In this document: piece by piece, positions 54,941-64,000 of the stretch
Numbering within the stretch: position 1 is the first letter of the stretch
Layout: each line of letters opens with the position of its first letter
Assembly (NCBI GenBank): GCA_963921195.1
Contig: OY992538.1
Coordinates: 55,294,852-55,358,851, forward strand
Direction: 5' to 3'
Source of the DNA: Pegoplata infirma
Lineage: Eukaryota > Arthropoda > Insecta > Diptera > Anthomyiidae
DNA length: 64,000 nt
Program-made: the position numbers and the translations under genes
The notes under the pieces: generated by a model
Database searches by the model: none
What the model was told of the DNA's origin: nothing
Seen by the model: only the letters and a program-made list of their open reading frames with translations

Positions 54941-55511
54941 TACAAACTTGAAAATCAAAATATTGGCGACTCCTCAAAAAAACCAAGATTACCTCATTGT
55001 CAAATCTTTACATACGAATTTTGCAGTTTATTTTTTATTTTTTCTTTTTAAGAATTTTAAACAATTACACCTTAAGTTTTTTTTTTTATTGTCATGACAT
55101 GAACTAGGGCTTGTTGATCTTTTGATGGTATTATTTAAAAAACCTGGTAGACGGACGACCAAACAAAAATGTGGTCCAAAAATCATGGTTAAATAAACTT
55201 CCGTAAAATAACTTAACAAAATATATGTATTCGTTTAAAATAAAACATCATCATCATCTTTCAAAACGAAATGAAAATGAACAAAAAAAATATAAAACAT
55301 TAAATATACAAATAATGACCGTTTAGTCGGACATCAACAAAGTGAAATTATTTTTTTAAAAATTTCAAACAATTATAACAATTATATTTAATAGTGGGGA
55401 TCATAACAATATTTTTTATTTTTTGTTAAACAACAACAATTATGAACTATTTTTGTTAAATATTTGTGGATATTTACGAGCAGTAAGTACACTAAGAAAA
55501 AAAATTTTAAA
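54941..55511. other. AT-rich spacer, nothing recognised
   Basis: No paired repeats or coding segments that I can support. It ends where a 200-bp direct repeat begins. Confidence 0.4.
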
Positions 55512-56332
55512 ATCAAGCAGAAACAACTTCAAAATAAATACGGTCATGTTCAAATTAAAGTTGTTCCACTTTAATTTAAAATTGAAATCAATTTTGATTA
55601 AACGTTGATATATATTTTTTTTTTAATTGTTTAAACTAAAACAACATATCAAGTTTGTTTAACATTTTTTAAAAATAACAAAAGTTAGATATTTATTCGA
55701 CCTTTTAAGCAGATTGTTTGTGAATTCTCGAATCGTTTAGTTTCGAACCCAATGACTGATTAAGCCAAAAGATTCTAGTTCGGTGGTAGGGCTGCTACCT
55801 TCTTTAAAAGCGTCGTTATAACTAATGGTGTCCGAACCCGCCATTAATTAACGCAACCATGCTTCAGCGAGTATTATATTGCCGGCTATCGCCTACTTTC
55901 CTGAGACGTCTCGTTGATCATTCAGGATACATGGCTAAAGCGCCTTCTAACTCTAGCTAGCCTTAAGCGGATGCTCAAAGGCCATTGCCCAGAAGATACT
56001 TGGTCTAAGACCGGAAGTAGTTAGTTGCTTGGAAAATTACAACAGAGGAATCGTTCCAGGACAGTCCCAAGTGAGTGACAATCGGAAACTTTCCGCACTT
56101 ATGTGCACCTCTGCAAAAAGTCCCATCTCCCCACAGAAGCAGAAACAACTTTAAAATAAAAACGGTCATTGTTAATATGAAGTTGTTCTATTTTAATTTA
56201 AAATTGAAATCAATTTTGATTAAACGTTGATATAATTTTTTTTTTTTAATTGTTTAAAACAAAACAAAATATCAAGTTTGTTTAATATTTTTTAAAAATA
56301 ATAAAAGTTAGATATTTATTCGACCTTTTAAT
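55512..56332. repeat. Less AT-rich island between two 200-bp direct repeats
   Basis: The segments 55512-55708 and 56138-56332 are near-identical direct repeats (AAGCAGAAACAACTT to TATTTATTCGACCTTTTAA). Between them, 55709-56137 is much richer in G and C than anything nearby (TATTGCCGGCTATCGCCTAC, GACCGGAAGTAGTTAG). I see no continuous reading frame, tRNA or rRNA in it. Confidence 0.75.
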
Positions 56333-56734
56333 TGTGCAATGAACAATAGCACTGTGCTACAGTGAAAAAATACTTCTGATATGACATAGTAAAGGTTGTT
56401 GGTCTTGTCAAGTAGATCACAAAAATGCCCATTAAACTTGCCAGACACCCTCAAATTTTAGAGTTATTGTCAAAAAACGTTTTTTGGGACTTTTCTCACT
56501 AAACCTTGTGTAATTCAGAAAATTTTTTAACCGATTTTAAATTTTTAAAATGTTTTGGATAGAAAAAGGATAGGGCTTTCCATGTGTGTGAATTGGTCAA
56601 TACGTAAAATAAAGACATCTATTGATTTTTTCTATAAAATCAATTTTTTTTTGTTATTTTTTGAAAACTTTTCGAGTTTATCGATTTTTTTTTTGCTATA
56701 GTTCGTTTAACAACCTTTCTATTTATGAGCGTTT

Positions 56735-57352
56735 TTATACCCTCCACTTAGGGATAGAGGGTATATATAAGTTTGTCATTCCGTTTGTAACTCATCGAAA
56801 TATCGATCTGGGACCCCATAAAGTATATATATTCATGATGCCCGATCGATTTTAAGACATTCTAGCGATGTCCGTCTGTCTGTCTGTCTGTGAAAAATGC
56901 TGTCGCGGACAAAATATTGCACAGAGATGACTGAAACTTAACATATTTATTGGAAGTTCTCCCGAGAAGTTTGGTATTGCATTTGAGCAATATCGGTTCA
57001 GCGGTTCAAAAGTTATGAACGAAAATGTAAGCACACCTCAAAAATTTCAGTACATTCAACATAACCTAAAAATACAAAATGCTTAAATTCGGCTTCTGGT
57101 TGACATATGTGAACATAATTGAACACCAAATGGTATTTAAGCAAGCACGAACATATTTTTTTGACAAAAAAAGAAAAAAAAAACGCGATTTTTTTTACAA
57201 AAATTTTTTTTCGCTGAAATTTTTTTTTCAAAAAAATTTTTTTTATTCAAAATTAATTTCCTTTTAAATAAAGTTTTTTGCAATAATCTTTTTGAAATTG
57301 TGGAGGGTATCACTACATTCGGCAAGGCCGAATTTAACTTTTTTACTTGTTT
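56735..57352 (-). mobile_element. mini-me/DINE-1-like element, short-tract subtype, copy 1
   Basis: ATACCCTCCACTTAGGGATA, GTTTGTCATTCCGTTTGTAA, TA tract, CTAGCGATGTCCGTCTGTCT, then A/T-rich sequence to ATTCGGCAAGGCCGAAT and TTTTACTTGTT. Nearly the same as 61761-62306, so both moved fairly recently. Confidence 0.88.
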
Positions 57353-57535
57353 TAAAGATAATTTAATTCTAAGTACTATAAGCTTTATCCAACAAAAATA
57401 GGATAATAATTGACAGAGTTGTGATAGTTTTTCTAAAAAAGAAAATTGAGATTTTGCAGCAAATCGCCGTTCAGATAACCCGGGCAAAAAAAAATAAATT
57501 TATCATAAATGGTCATGTACAATATTTTTTAAGGT

Positions 57536-57971
57536 TTTTGTCGCGCTGAATCAAGGATCATAGAAGTAAATAGGATGTCCAGAACTTCAAGTTCCTGATA
57601 ATCACGTTGCTCAGCCTGCTCAGTCTGCTCAGCTTGCTCTCCCAAAACAGGGGTCTTGTGGACTGTCCACAGGGGCCTTGTGGACTGTCCACAAGACCCC
57701 TGAACATTAACCAATTAAGCGGTCAAAACAAAGAAATCGAAATTTGGCAAACATTTTAAAAAATTTTCGATTTAAATTTTGAAAAAATGAGTAATATTTA
57801 GAAAAATTCCAAAAAAATTATTGAAAATACTAGGAAGAACCAAAAATGAAGACAGTCCACAAGACCCCTGTTTTGGGAGAGCAAGCTGAGCAGACTGAGC
57901 AGGCTGAGCAACGTGATTATCAGGAACTTGAAGTTCTGGACATCCTATTTACTTCTATGATCCTTGGCTGA
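57536..57971. repeat. Inner hairpin rich in CTGAGCAG words
   Basis: TTGCTCAGCCTGCTCAGTCT at 57607 is mirrored by AGACTGAGCAGGCTGAGCAA at 57892, and GGGGTCTTGTGGACTGTCCA by its complement near 57853. Arms of about 150 bases enclose about 140 AT-rich bases. A tandem GGGGTCTTGTGGACTGTCCA duplication with a small second palindrome lies at 57650-57702. Confidence 0.88.
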
Positions 57972-58541
57972 ATCCGAATCTGGCCTTTAAATTGCTCTAT
58001 CTCGTCGGGTTTTTGAGATATTTAACATAAATTAATATATCAAAAACTTAATAAGATTTCAAGGTCAAATTCGCATTCAGGAGGTCAAAACCCTTTAAAA
58101 TAATGATACGCGACCTTTCAGTATGTTCGTTTATTTTTTTTTTTTTTGCCTGGGTTATTCGCACGGCAAATTTCATACAAAATCTTAATTTTCTTTTTTA
58201 GAAAAATTATCACAACTCTGTCAATTGTTATCCGATTTTTTTTGGCATAAAGCTCATTGTACTCACAATTAAATTTTCTTTAGGAACACGTTTATTAATA
58301 TAAATGTTGTTGATCAAACTATAGCAGAAAAAATTTATAAACTCAAACAATTTTCAAAAAATAACAAAAAAAATAGATATTGTTGAACTAAACAATACAT
58401 ATTTTTCTTATATGTATAGACCAATTCAAACACATGAAAAGCCCTATCCTTCTTCTATCTAAAACAGAAAAATATTTAAGTTACAAGCAAGTTTGATGGG
58501 CATTTTTGTGATCTTTTCGACGAGACCAACAACCTTAAAAG

Positions 58542-59844
58542 TACACTCAAAAAAATAACTTAGTCAAAATATTAGTAAAAGGTGTTGTAATTTACTTAAA
58601 CCAAACTTTAGCAAAAAAAATTGTAAAAATTTAACTTTTACAGTTTTTTGGGAAATTTACTATTGGTAAAATACAATAATTTTTTGGTATTTTTACTATA
58701 TTTTCTTGCTAGTTTTTTTTTTTATTTTACTATAATTTTAGCAAAAATATTAGTATTTTCCTTAAAGAAATGGTAATACTTTTTATTTTTTTTTTTCTTA
58801 GTTTAAAAAAAAAATAGTTTCAAGTGTTCTAGTGTGAAAAAAATCATTGCAGATTGATGATGCTGCCAACACCATAGCAAAGTAGCCATCCATCAACTGC
58901 ATGTGCGCTGAAAAATAGGCTACACAATTTTTAGTATTTTTTACCATATTTTTTGCTAATTTTACCATATTTTTTGGTAATTTTATATAAAATATTTTTA
59001 AAATTTGCCACCTAAATTGTTAATAAAAAGTTAATAATTTTGAAAAATTTTTTTTTTTAAATTTTAACACATAGTTAGATATCTAATCTTCAATATCCAA
59101 AAGTTTTTTTTTTATTTTTTTTTTAAATACATGTGAAAAAAATTAAAAATTCGAAAAAAAATTGTTAATTTTTTACAAATTTTACCTGAAAATGTAAGAA
59201 ATTTCTTGTGTAGACTACTACGCAAATCTCATTTGTTCTACTTAAGCTAAAAAAATGACGCAAAAAAAAATAAAAAAAGTGAAGTGTTGTTCTTTAAATT
59301 TTTTGTTTAAAGTGTTTAAGTGAAAAAAAAATCATTTTGGATTTTGATGTTGTTGGAAGTCCAGTTACTGCAACTACAGCTGCTGAGAAGAAGGAAAAAG
59401 AAGATGCTGCCACCATCAAGCCGAAGAAACCATCCAACAACTGAAGTAATATGCTGCTATTACTACATTTAAAGAATGTGGTGCTCAAAAACAGGCAAAA
59501 AATTTTTTAGTATATTCACCAAATTTTAAATCAACTACTAATCAGAGAAAAAAAATTACTAAATAAAACAGTTTTTTTTACCAAATTACAAATTTTTTAT
59601 ATCTATTTCAATTTTACCATTTTTTTGGTAATTTTACCATATTTTTTGATAATTTTACAAGGTTGATTTTTTACAAAAATAAAATGGTATTCTTGTAATT
59701 TTACCATTTTTTTCCTAATTTTTTGATTAGCAAAATGGTTTTGCTAATATTACCAAAATTTTTGCAACGTCCAAAACTACAGTTTTTTTTGCTAATTTTA
59801 ACCATTTTTTTTGCTAGTTTTACAATATTTTTTTTTTGAGTGTA
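58542..59844. mobile_element. Element with TACACTCAAAAAA ends
   Basis: TACACTCAAAAAAATAACTT at 58542 and TTTTTTTTTGAGTGTA at 59844 are inverted ends. The inside has opposed TTTTACCATATTTTTTGGTA words and two scraps of a histone-H1-like gene start (58835-58915 and 59285-59444). A similar block at 59900-60407 ends in TTTTTTGAGTGTA and may be a second copy. Confidence 0.65.
59331..59444 (+). pseudogene. Histone H1-like N-terminal scrap
   Basis: The plus strand reads DVVGSPVTATTAAEKKEKED then AATIKPKKPSNN and a stop. The alternation of SPV, T/A-rich, EKK and KPKKP blocks is like the N-terminal tail of dipteran linker histone H1. No ATG, globular domain or C-terminal tail is present. A more decayed copy with GATGATGCTGCCAACACCAT lies at 58835-58915. 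The resemblance is from composition and order, so it could be coincidence. Confidence 0.35.
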
Positions 59845-59899
59845 TATTCGATTTTGTGTTTTTTGTAGCACAGTGTAGTCAATTCTAGTTCAAGACCAC

Positions 59900-60407
59900 A
59901 CACAAAAAAAACTTTGTCAAATTACTGGAAAAAGTCTCGTAATCCCATTTTACCAATTTTTGATAGTTTTTCTTCTTTTTTAAAAAATCGAAATTTACAT
60001 TTTTTTTTTGTAATATTACAAATTTTTAAGATAATTTTACAAAAAAATCTAGTAAATTCACGAGAATTCCTTGTAATTTTAATTGCGCAAAAAACTTTAA
60101 ATTTACAATTTTACTGGTAAAAAGCTTGTAAAATTACAAAATTATTGGTAAAAAGTTGTAAAATTACTAGGAATTCTCGTAAAATATGAGATAGCAAAAA
60201 ATCTAGTAAAATTATGAAACCTCTTTGTAAATTTTATTGTGTCAAAAAATTTGTAAATTTACAATTTTATTGGTAAAAACCTTGTAAAATTACGAAATTA
60301 TTGGTAAAGTTTTGTAAAATTACTAGAAATTTTTGTCAAATAGGAGGTAGCAAACAAAAAAAAGTTACAAATTTTTCTTGTAATTTTACAAGGTTTTTTT
60401 GAGTGTA
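59900..60407. repeat. TTACAA/TTGTAA-rich inverted block
   Basis: Starts ACACACAAAAAAAACTTTGT and ends TTTTTTTGAGTGTA, with many opposed GTAAAATTACAA words. It is similar to the end regions of 58542-59844. Clean ends cannot be set. Confidence 0.55.
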
Positions 60408-60409
60408 CT

Positions 60410-61316
60410 CACGGACATAATCCCATTTCCGTTATGGGGATAATGACTAAATTAATTTCGGGTCATAATCCCCATAATGGTAGTGGGGAATATCACCGAA
60501 AATAATTTGGACATAATTCCGATAAAAAACGAGTAGACATCTGCGGCCGGGTTTAGGGATTACAAACTCCATAAATTAATTTATCGGCTTCGCTAAACCC
60601 ACCCTTTCTGCAGAAAAGGGGGATTATGACCAAAATTGCTTTGGACTTACTCCACATAATGTGAATGGGGGTTATGACCGAAAAAATGTCGGTCGTAATC
60701 TCAACAGGGAACGGATATAATCCCCATTGGGATTGTGACCGTTTTGGAAACGGTCATAGTCCCACAACTATTATGGGGATTATGACCGTGATGAATTCGG
60801 TCATAATCCCCATTACTCCCATAACGGAAATGGGGATTATGACCGAATTCATCACTTACATAACCCCCATAATAGTTGTGGGGACTATGACCGTTTCTAA
60901 AACGGTAAAAATTCCAATGGGGAGTATGTCCGTTCCCTGTTGGGATTACGACCGAAAATTATTCGGTCATAACCCCCATTCATATGGGGACTAAGTCCAA
61001 AGAAATTTCGGTCATAATCCCCGTTTTTTGCGGATAGGGTGGGTTAAATGCATGGGGTTTGTAATCCCTAAGCCCGGTCGAAGGCCGACTACGCAGAAAA
61101 ACTTTCAAGGAAAAAAAATAAAATTTTTGGGATTATGACCAACTAGTATAGTGGACATAATCCCGGTAATGGGGATTATGGCCATTTGTTATGTTTTTTA
61201 TTGGGATTATGTTCAAATTATTTTCGGCCATAGTCCCCACTACCATTATGGGGATTATGATCGAAATGAATTTGGTCATAATCCCCATAACGGAAATAGG
61301 GATTATGTCCGTGGGG
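60410..61316. repeat. 900-bp palindrome built of GGGGATTATGACCG words
   Basis: CACGGACATAATCCC at 60410 pairs with GGGATTATGTCCGTG at 61316. The arms mirror each other around about 60820, where GAATTCGGTCATAATCCCCA faces TGGGGATTATGACCGAATTC. Nearly every 20 bases carries CATAATCCCC or its complement. Frames of 109 and 73 codons here are produced by the words. It resembles the interiors of the hAT-like group, but no 8-bp duplication is seen. Confidence 0.88.
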
Positions 61317-61760
61317 ATTATGTCATGTCACCTTGCATGAATGGCCTCTCCTTGCTTATAATTAATCAATAACATTTAATTTTAAATTTCGTATAAAAAT
61401 TCTAAAAAAATTACAAATTATTTCGTGCCGCTCTGATCAGCTGTGTTTTTTTTTTTTTTGCTTGTAAACTAACAGGCTAAATAGACACGACACGACAGAA
61501 AATTTTATAAACAAAACTTAATGAAATTTTTTAATGAAACTACGAAATCTAATGAATAAAAATTAATAAAAAATCTAGCACAATATGTATGAAATTTCAT
61601 TCAGCATATGAAATATTTCATTGTTGTAATGAAACAACGTTAATGAATCCCATTCATTAGTGATATAAAGCGCTTTATCGAACTATTTCAATTTCGAACG
61701 ATTCAATTAAAAAATGAAATTTGAAAAGTGAATAGAAAATCCAAAATAATTTAAATTGTT
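61317..61760. other. AT-rich spacer with TTCAT/ATGAA words
   Basis: AATGAAATTTTTTAATGAAA and opposed TTTCATTCAGCATATGAAAT words at 61520-61650; otherwise nothing recognised. Confidence 0.45.
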
Positions 61761-62306
61761 TTTATACCCTCCACTAAGTGATAGAGGGTATATATAAGTT
61801 TGTCATTCCGTTTGTAACTCATCGAAATATCGATCTGGGACCCCATATATATATTCATGATGCCCGATCGATTTTAAGACATTCTAGCGATGTCCGTCTG
61901 TCTGTCTGTCAGTGGAAAATGCTGTCAAGGACAAAATATTGCACAGAGATGACTGAAACTTAACATATTTATTGGAAGTTCTCCCGAGAAGTTTGGTATT
62001 GCACTTGAAAAAGTTATGAACAAAAATGTAAGCACACCTCAAAAATTTCAGTACATTCAACATAACCTAAAAATACAAAATGCTTTAATTCGGCTTCTGG
62101 TTGACATATGTGAACATAATTGAACACCAAATGGTATTTAAACAAGTACGAACATATTTTTTGACAAAAAAAGAAATTTTTTTTTTTAAAAAAATTTTTT
62201 TTCAAAACTAATTTTCTTTTAAATGAAGTTTTTTGCAATAATCTTTTTGAAATTGTGGAGGGTATCACTACATTCGGCAAGGCCGAATTTAATTTTTTTA
62301 CTTGTT
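61761..62306 (-). mobile_element. mini-me/DINE-1-like element, short-tract subtype, copy 2
   Basis: The same landmarks as 56735-57352, with small deletions (a missing CGGTTCAGCGGTTC block near 62008 and a shorter TA tract). It ends ATTCGGCAAGGCCGAAT, TTTTTACTTGTT. Confidence 0.88.
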
Positions 62307-62984
62307 AAAGGCTTAAGTTGAATCAAATATATGAATTTAAACAATTTTATCTCATTTTAATTATAAATATTTCAAAATAATTGAGATTGAAAATATAAAA
62401 ACGATCGATTTGAAATCGATCGATTTCCATCACATGGGGGATGTTTTGGTACTAAAATAGAAAGGATTATAAACTAGTCGGTCTGAAACTTTTAAGCCAA
62501 TAAAAAATTGTGTGAATTTAAAAATTTCTTTTATTTCAAGATTTTTTTTTTCGTTAATTTAAAGCGTAGCGAAAAATTAAGTTTTCATTTAAAAATTTTT
62601 TATTAACAATTTTATTATTTTTACTACAAATGCAAGTCAGTCAAGCATAATTCATAATAAGTTAGTAAATTTATATTTATATCCAACAAGTGTGTTAAAC
62701 TGAAAATGATGCATACAGTTCCAACATCAGTAATCCAAAACAATAACGAAGAAAGGAGATTGAAATACTGTATAATAGAAAAACAAAATAAGTATTAACG
62801 AAAGTGTTACTAACACTTGTTGGTATCATCTTCATCAACACCACCATCATTATCATCATTGCCAGTATTTTTCTATCATTGTAATATGTTTTTATATTTC
62901 TTTACCACAATAATGTAATCTATGGGGGAAATAATGGGAAATAGTATAACTAGAGATAGAAATTTTTCCTATAGAAAAAGTTTC
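62307..62984. other. AT-rich spacer, nothing recognised
   Basis: Contains a short palindromic ATCGATTTGAAATCGAT at about 62404 and a CATCATTATCATCATT tract near 62846. No gene or element boundary is visible. Confidence 0.45.
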
Positions 62985-64000
62985 AGATTCTGAGACAGTT
63001 TTCTTATAGAAAAAGTCTCAGATTCTGAGACATTTTTCTTAAAGAAAAAGTCTCAGATTCTGAGACATTTTTTCTTATAGAAAAAGTCTCAGATTCTGAG
63101 ACATTTTTCTTATAGAAAAAGTCTCAGATTCTGAGACATTTTTCTTATAGAAAAAGTCTCAGATTCTGAGACATTTTTCTTATAGAAAAAGTCTCAGATT
63201 CTGAGACATTTTTCTTATAGAAAAAGTCTCAGATTCTGAGACATTTTTCTTATAGAAAAAGTCTCAGATTCTGAGACATTTTTCTTATAGAAAAAGTCTC
63301 AGATTCTGAGACATTTTTCTTATAGAAAAAGTCTCAAATTCTGAGACATTTTTCTTATAGAAAAAGTCTCAGATTCTGAGACATTTTTCTTACAGAAAAA
63401 GTCTCAAATTCTGAGACATTTTTCTTATAAAAAAAGTCTCAAATTCTGAGACATTTTTCTTATAAAAAAAGTCTCAGATTCTGAGACATTTTTCTTATAG
63501 AAAATGTCTCAGATTCTGAGACATTTTTCTTATAGAAAAAGTCTCAGATTCTGAGACATTTTTCTTATAGAAAAAGTCTCAGATTCTGAGACATTTTTCT
63601 AATAGAAAAAGTCTCAGATTCTGAGACATTTTTCTTATAGAAAAAGTCTCAGATTCTGAGACATTTTTCTTATAGAAAAAGTCTCAGATTCTGAGACATT
63701 TTTCTTATAGAAAAAGTCTCAGATTCTGAGACATTTTTCTTATAGAAAAAGTCTCAGATTCTGAGACATTTTTCTTATAGAAAAAGTCTCAGATTTTGAG
63801 ACATTTTTCTTATAGAAAAAGTCTCAGATTCTGAGACATTTTTCTTATAGAAAAAGTCTCAGATTCTGAGACATTTTTCTTATAGAAAAAGTCTCAGATT
63901 CTGAGACATTTTTCTTATAGAAAAAGTCTCAGATTTTGAGACATTTTTCTTATAGAAAAAGTCTCAGATTCTGAGACATTTTTCTTATAGAAAAAGTCTC
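62985..64000. repeat. 35-bp satellite, GTCTCAGATTCTGAGAC unit, runs off the window
   Basis: About 29 very uniform head-to-tail units of GTCTCAGATTCTGAGAC plus ATTTTTCTTATAGAAAAA. Each unit has a 7-base stem with a 3-base loop (GTCTCAG-ATT-CTGAGAC) and the TTTTCTTATAGAAAA box. Only scattered single-base variants (CAAATTCTGAG, CAGATTTTGAG) occur, so the array is young or kept uniform. Confidence 0.96.

Larger units (their letters stand above)
56350..59875. mobile_element. Large foldback element with CACTGTGCTACA ends
   Basis: CACTGTGCTACA (56350) and TGTAGCACAGTG (59875), with TAG on both outer sides. Arms pair through GTTGTTGGTCTTGTC / GACGAGACCAACAAC, ATGGGCATTTTTGTGATC, and on to the inner hairpin at 57536-57971. 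A mini-me interrupts the left arm (56735-57352) and a TACACTC element the right (58542-59844). There is no intact coding sequence. Confidence 0.82.

Noticed and set aside
54662..55051. 129-codon open frame, and its mirror frames at 12660-12800, 15330-15809, 51359-51574, 51841-52248, 53977-54592
   Set aside because: They lie in the arms of the two foldback elements, appear on opposite strands of opposite arms, and match no protein family I know.
55709..56137. rRNA fragment in the less AT-rich island
   Set aside because: I could match no conserved rRNA block; the base composition alone is not evidence.
57529..57714. 61-codon frame with EQAEQTEQAEQ
   Set aside because: It is part of the CTGAGCAG hairpin and is copied in the opposite arm; no start context or homology.
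60665..60994. 109-codon open frame with GIMT/NPH repeats
   Set aside because: It lies wholly in the GGGGATTATGACCG palindrome and is produced by the repeated word.
62985..64000. Palindromic 35-bp repeats as a CRISPR array
   Set aside because: What would be spacers are all the same ATTTTTCTTATAGAAAAA sequence, so there are no spacers.

Overview
The window looks like intergenic and intronic nuclear DNA from a higher fly, probably a calyptrate such as a blowfly or house-fly relative. It is very AT-rich. It carries mini-me/DINE-1-type elements with (TA)n and (GTCY)n tracts, a jockey-like LINE, and one gene with the exon layout and protein motifs of an insect ionotropic receptor. I see no bacterial, organellar or rRNA sequence and no CRISPR array. 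One gene is supported: a minus-strand ionotropic chemoreceptor (IR family, iGluR-related), rebuilt by eye from nine exons between 30102 and 11951. The joined exons keep one open frame of 633 residues to a stop, with both ligand-binding lobes, three membrane segments and the pore. The first exon or exons (start codon, signal peptide) were not found. About 1.9 kb is coding and about 16 kb is intron, filled with transposons and satellites. Layout. 1-3515: a dead jockey-clade LINE (minus strand), split by a 757-bp TA-flanked MITE. 3614-9158: Harbinger-like, mariner-like, foldback and hAT-like non-autonomous elements. 9781-11510: inverted satellite arrays behind the receptor. 11951-30102: the receptor, with a 3-kb foldback element, hAT-like elements, mini-me elements, a 16-bp satellite and a second inverted satellite in its introns. 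31383-34575: another hAT-like element and a 2.2-kb array of TATCGATA units. 35775-38590: a foldback element with arms of 21-bp units. 39020-41100: a 2.1-kb inverted repeat with about 1-kb arms. 43140-44900: a mixed satellite. 47178-54940: a hAT-like element with a nested MITE, two tRNA-like sequences, a mini-me and a second copy of the 3-kb foldback. 55512-62307: more foldbacks, a less AT-rich island between direct repeats, a histone H1-like scrap and a 900-bp palindrome. 62985-64000: a 35-bp satellite running off the end. Two patterns stand out. First, at least eight elements share hAT-like ends (TAGNG or TAAGG) and exact or near-exact 8-bp target duplications, but several families have their own short palindromic word repeated inside the ends. 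Second, several unrelated-looking satellites have 33-37-bp units built the same way: a near-constant TTTTCTATAGAAAA-like palindrome alternating with a second, family-specific palindrome. Much of the window can fold into long hairpins. All coordinates and joins were read by eye; copy numbers and identities are approximate unless a base-by-base match is stated.
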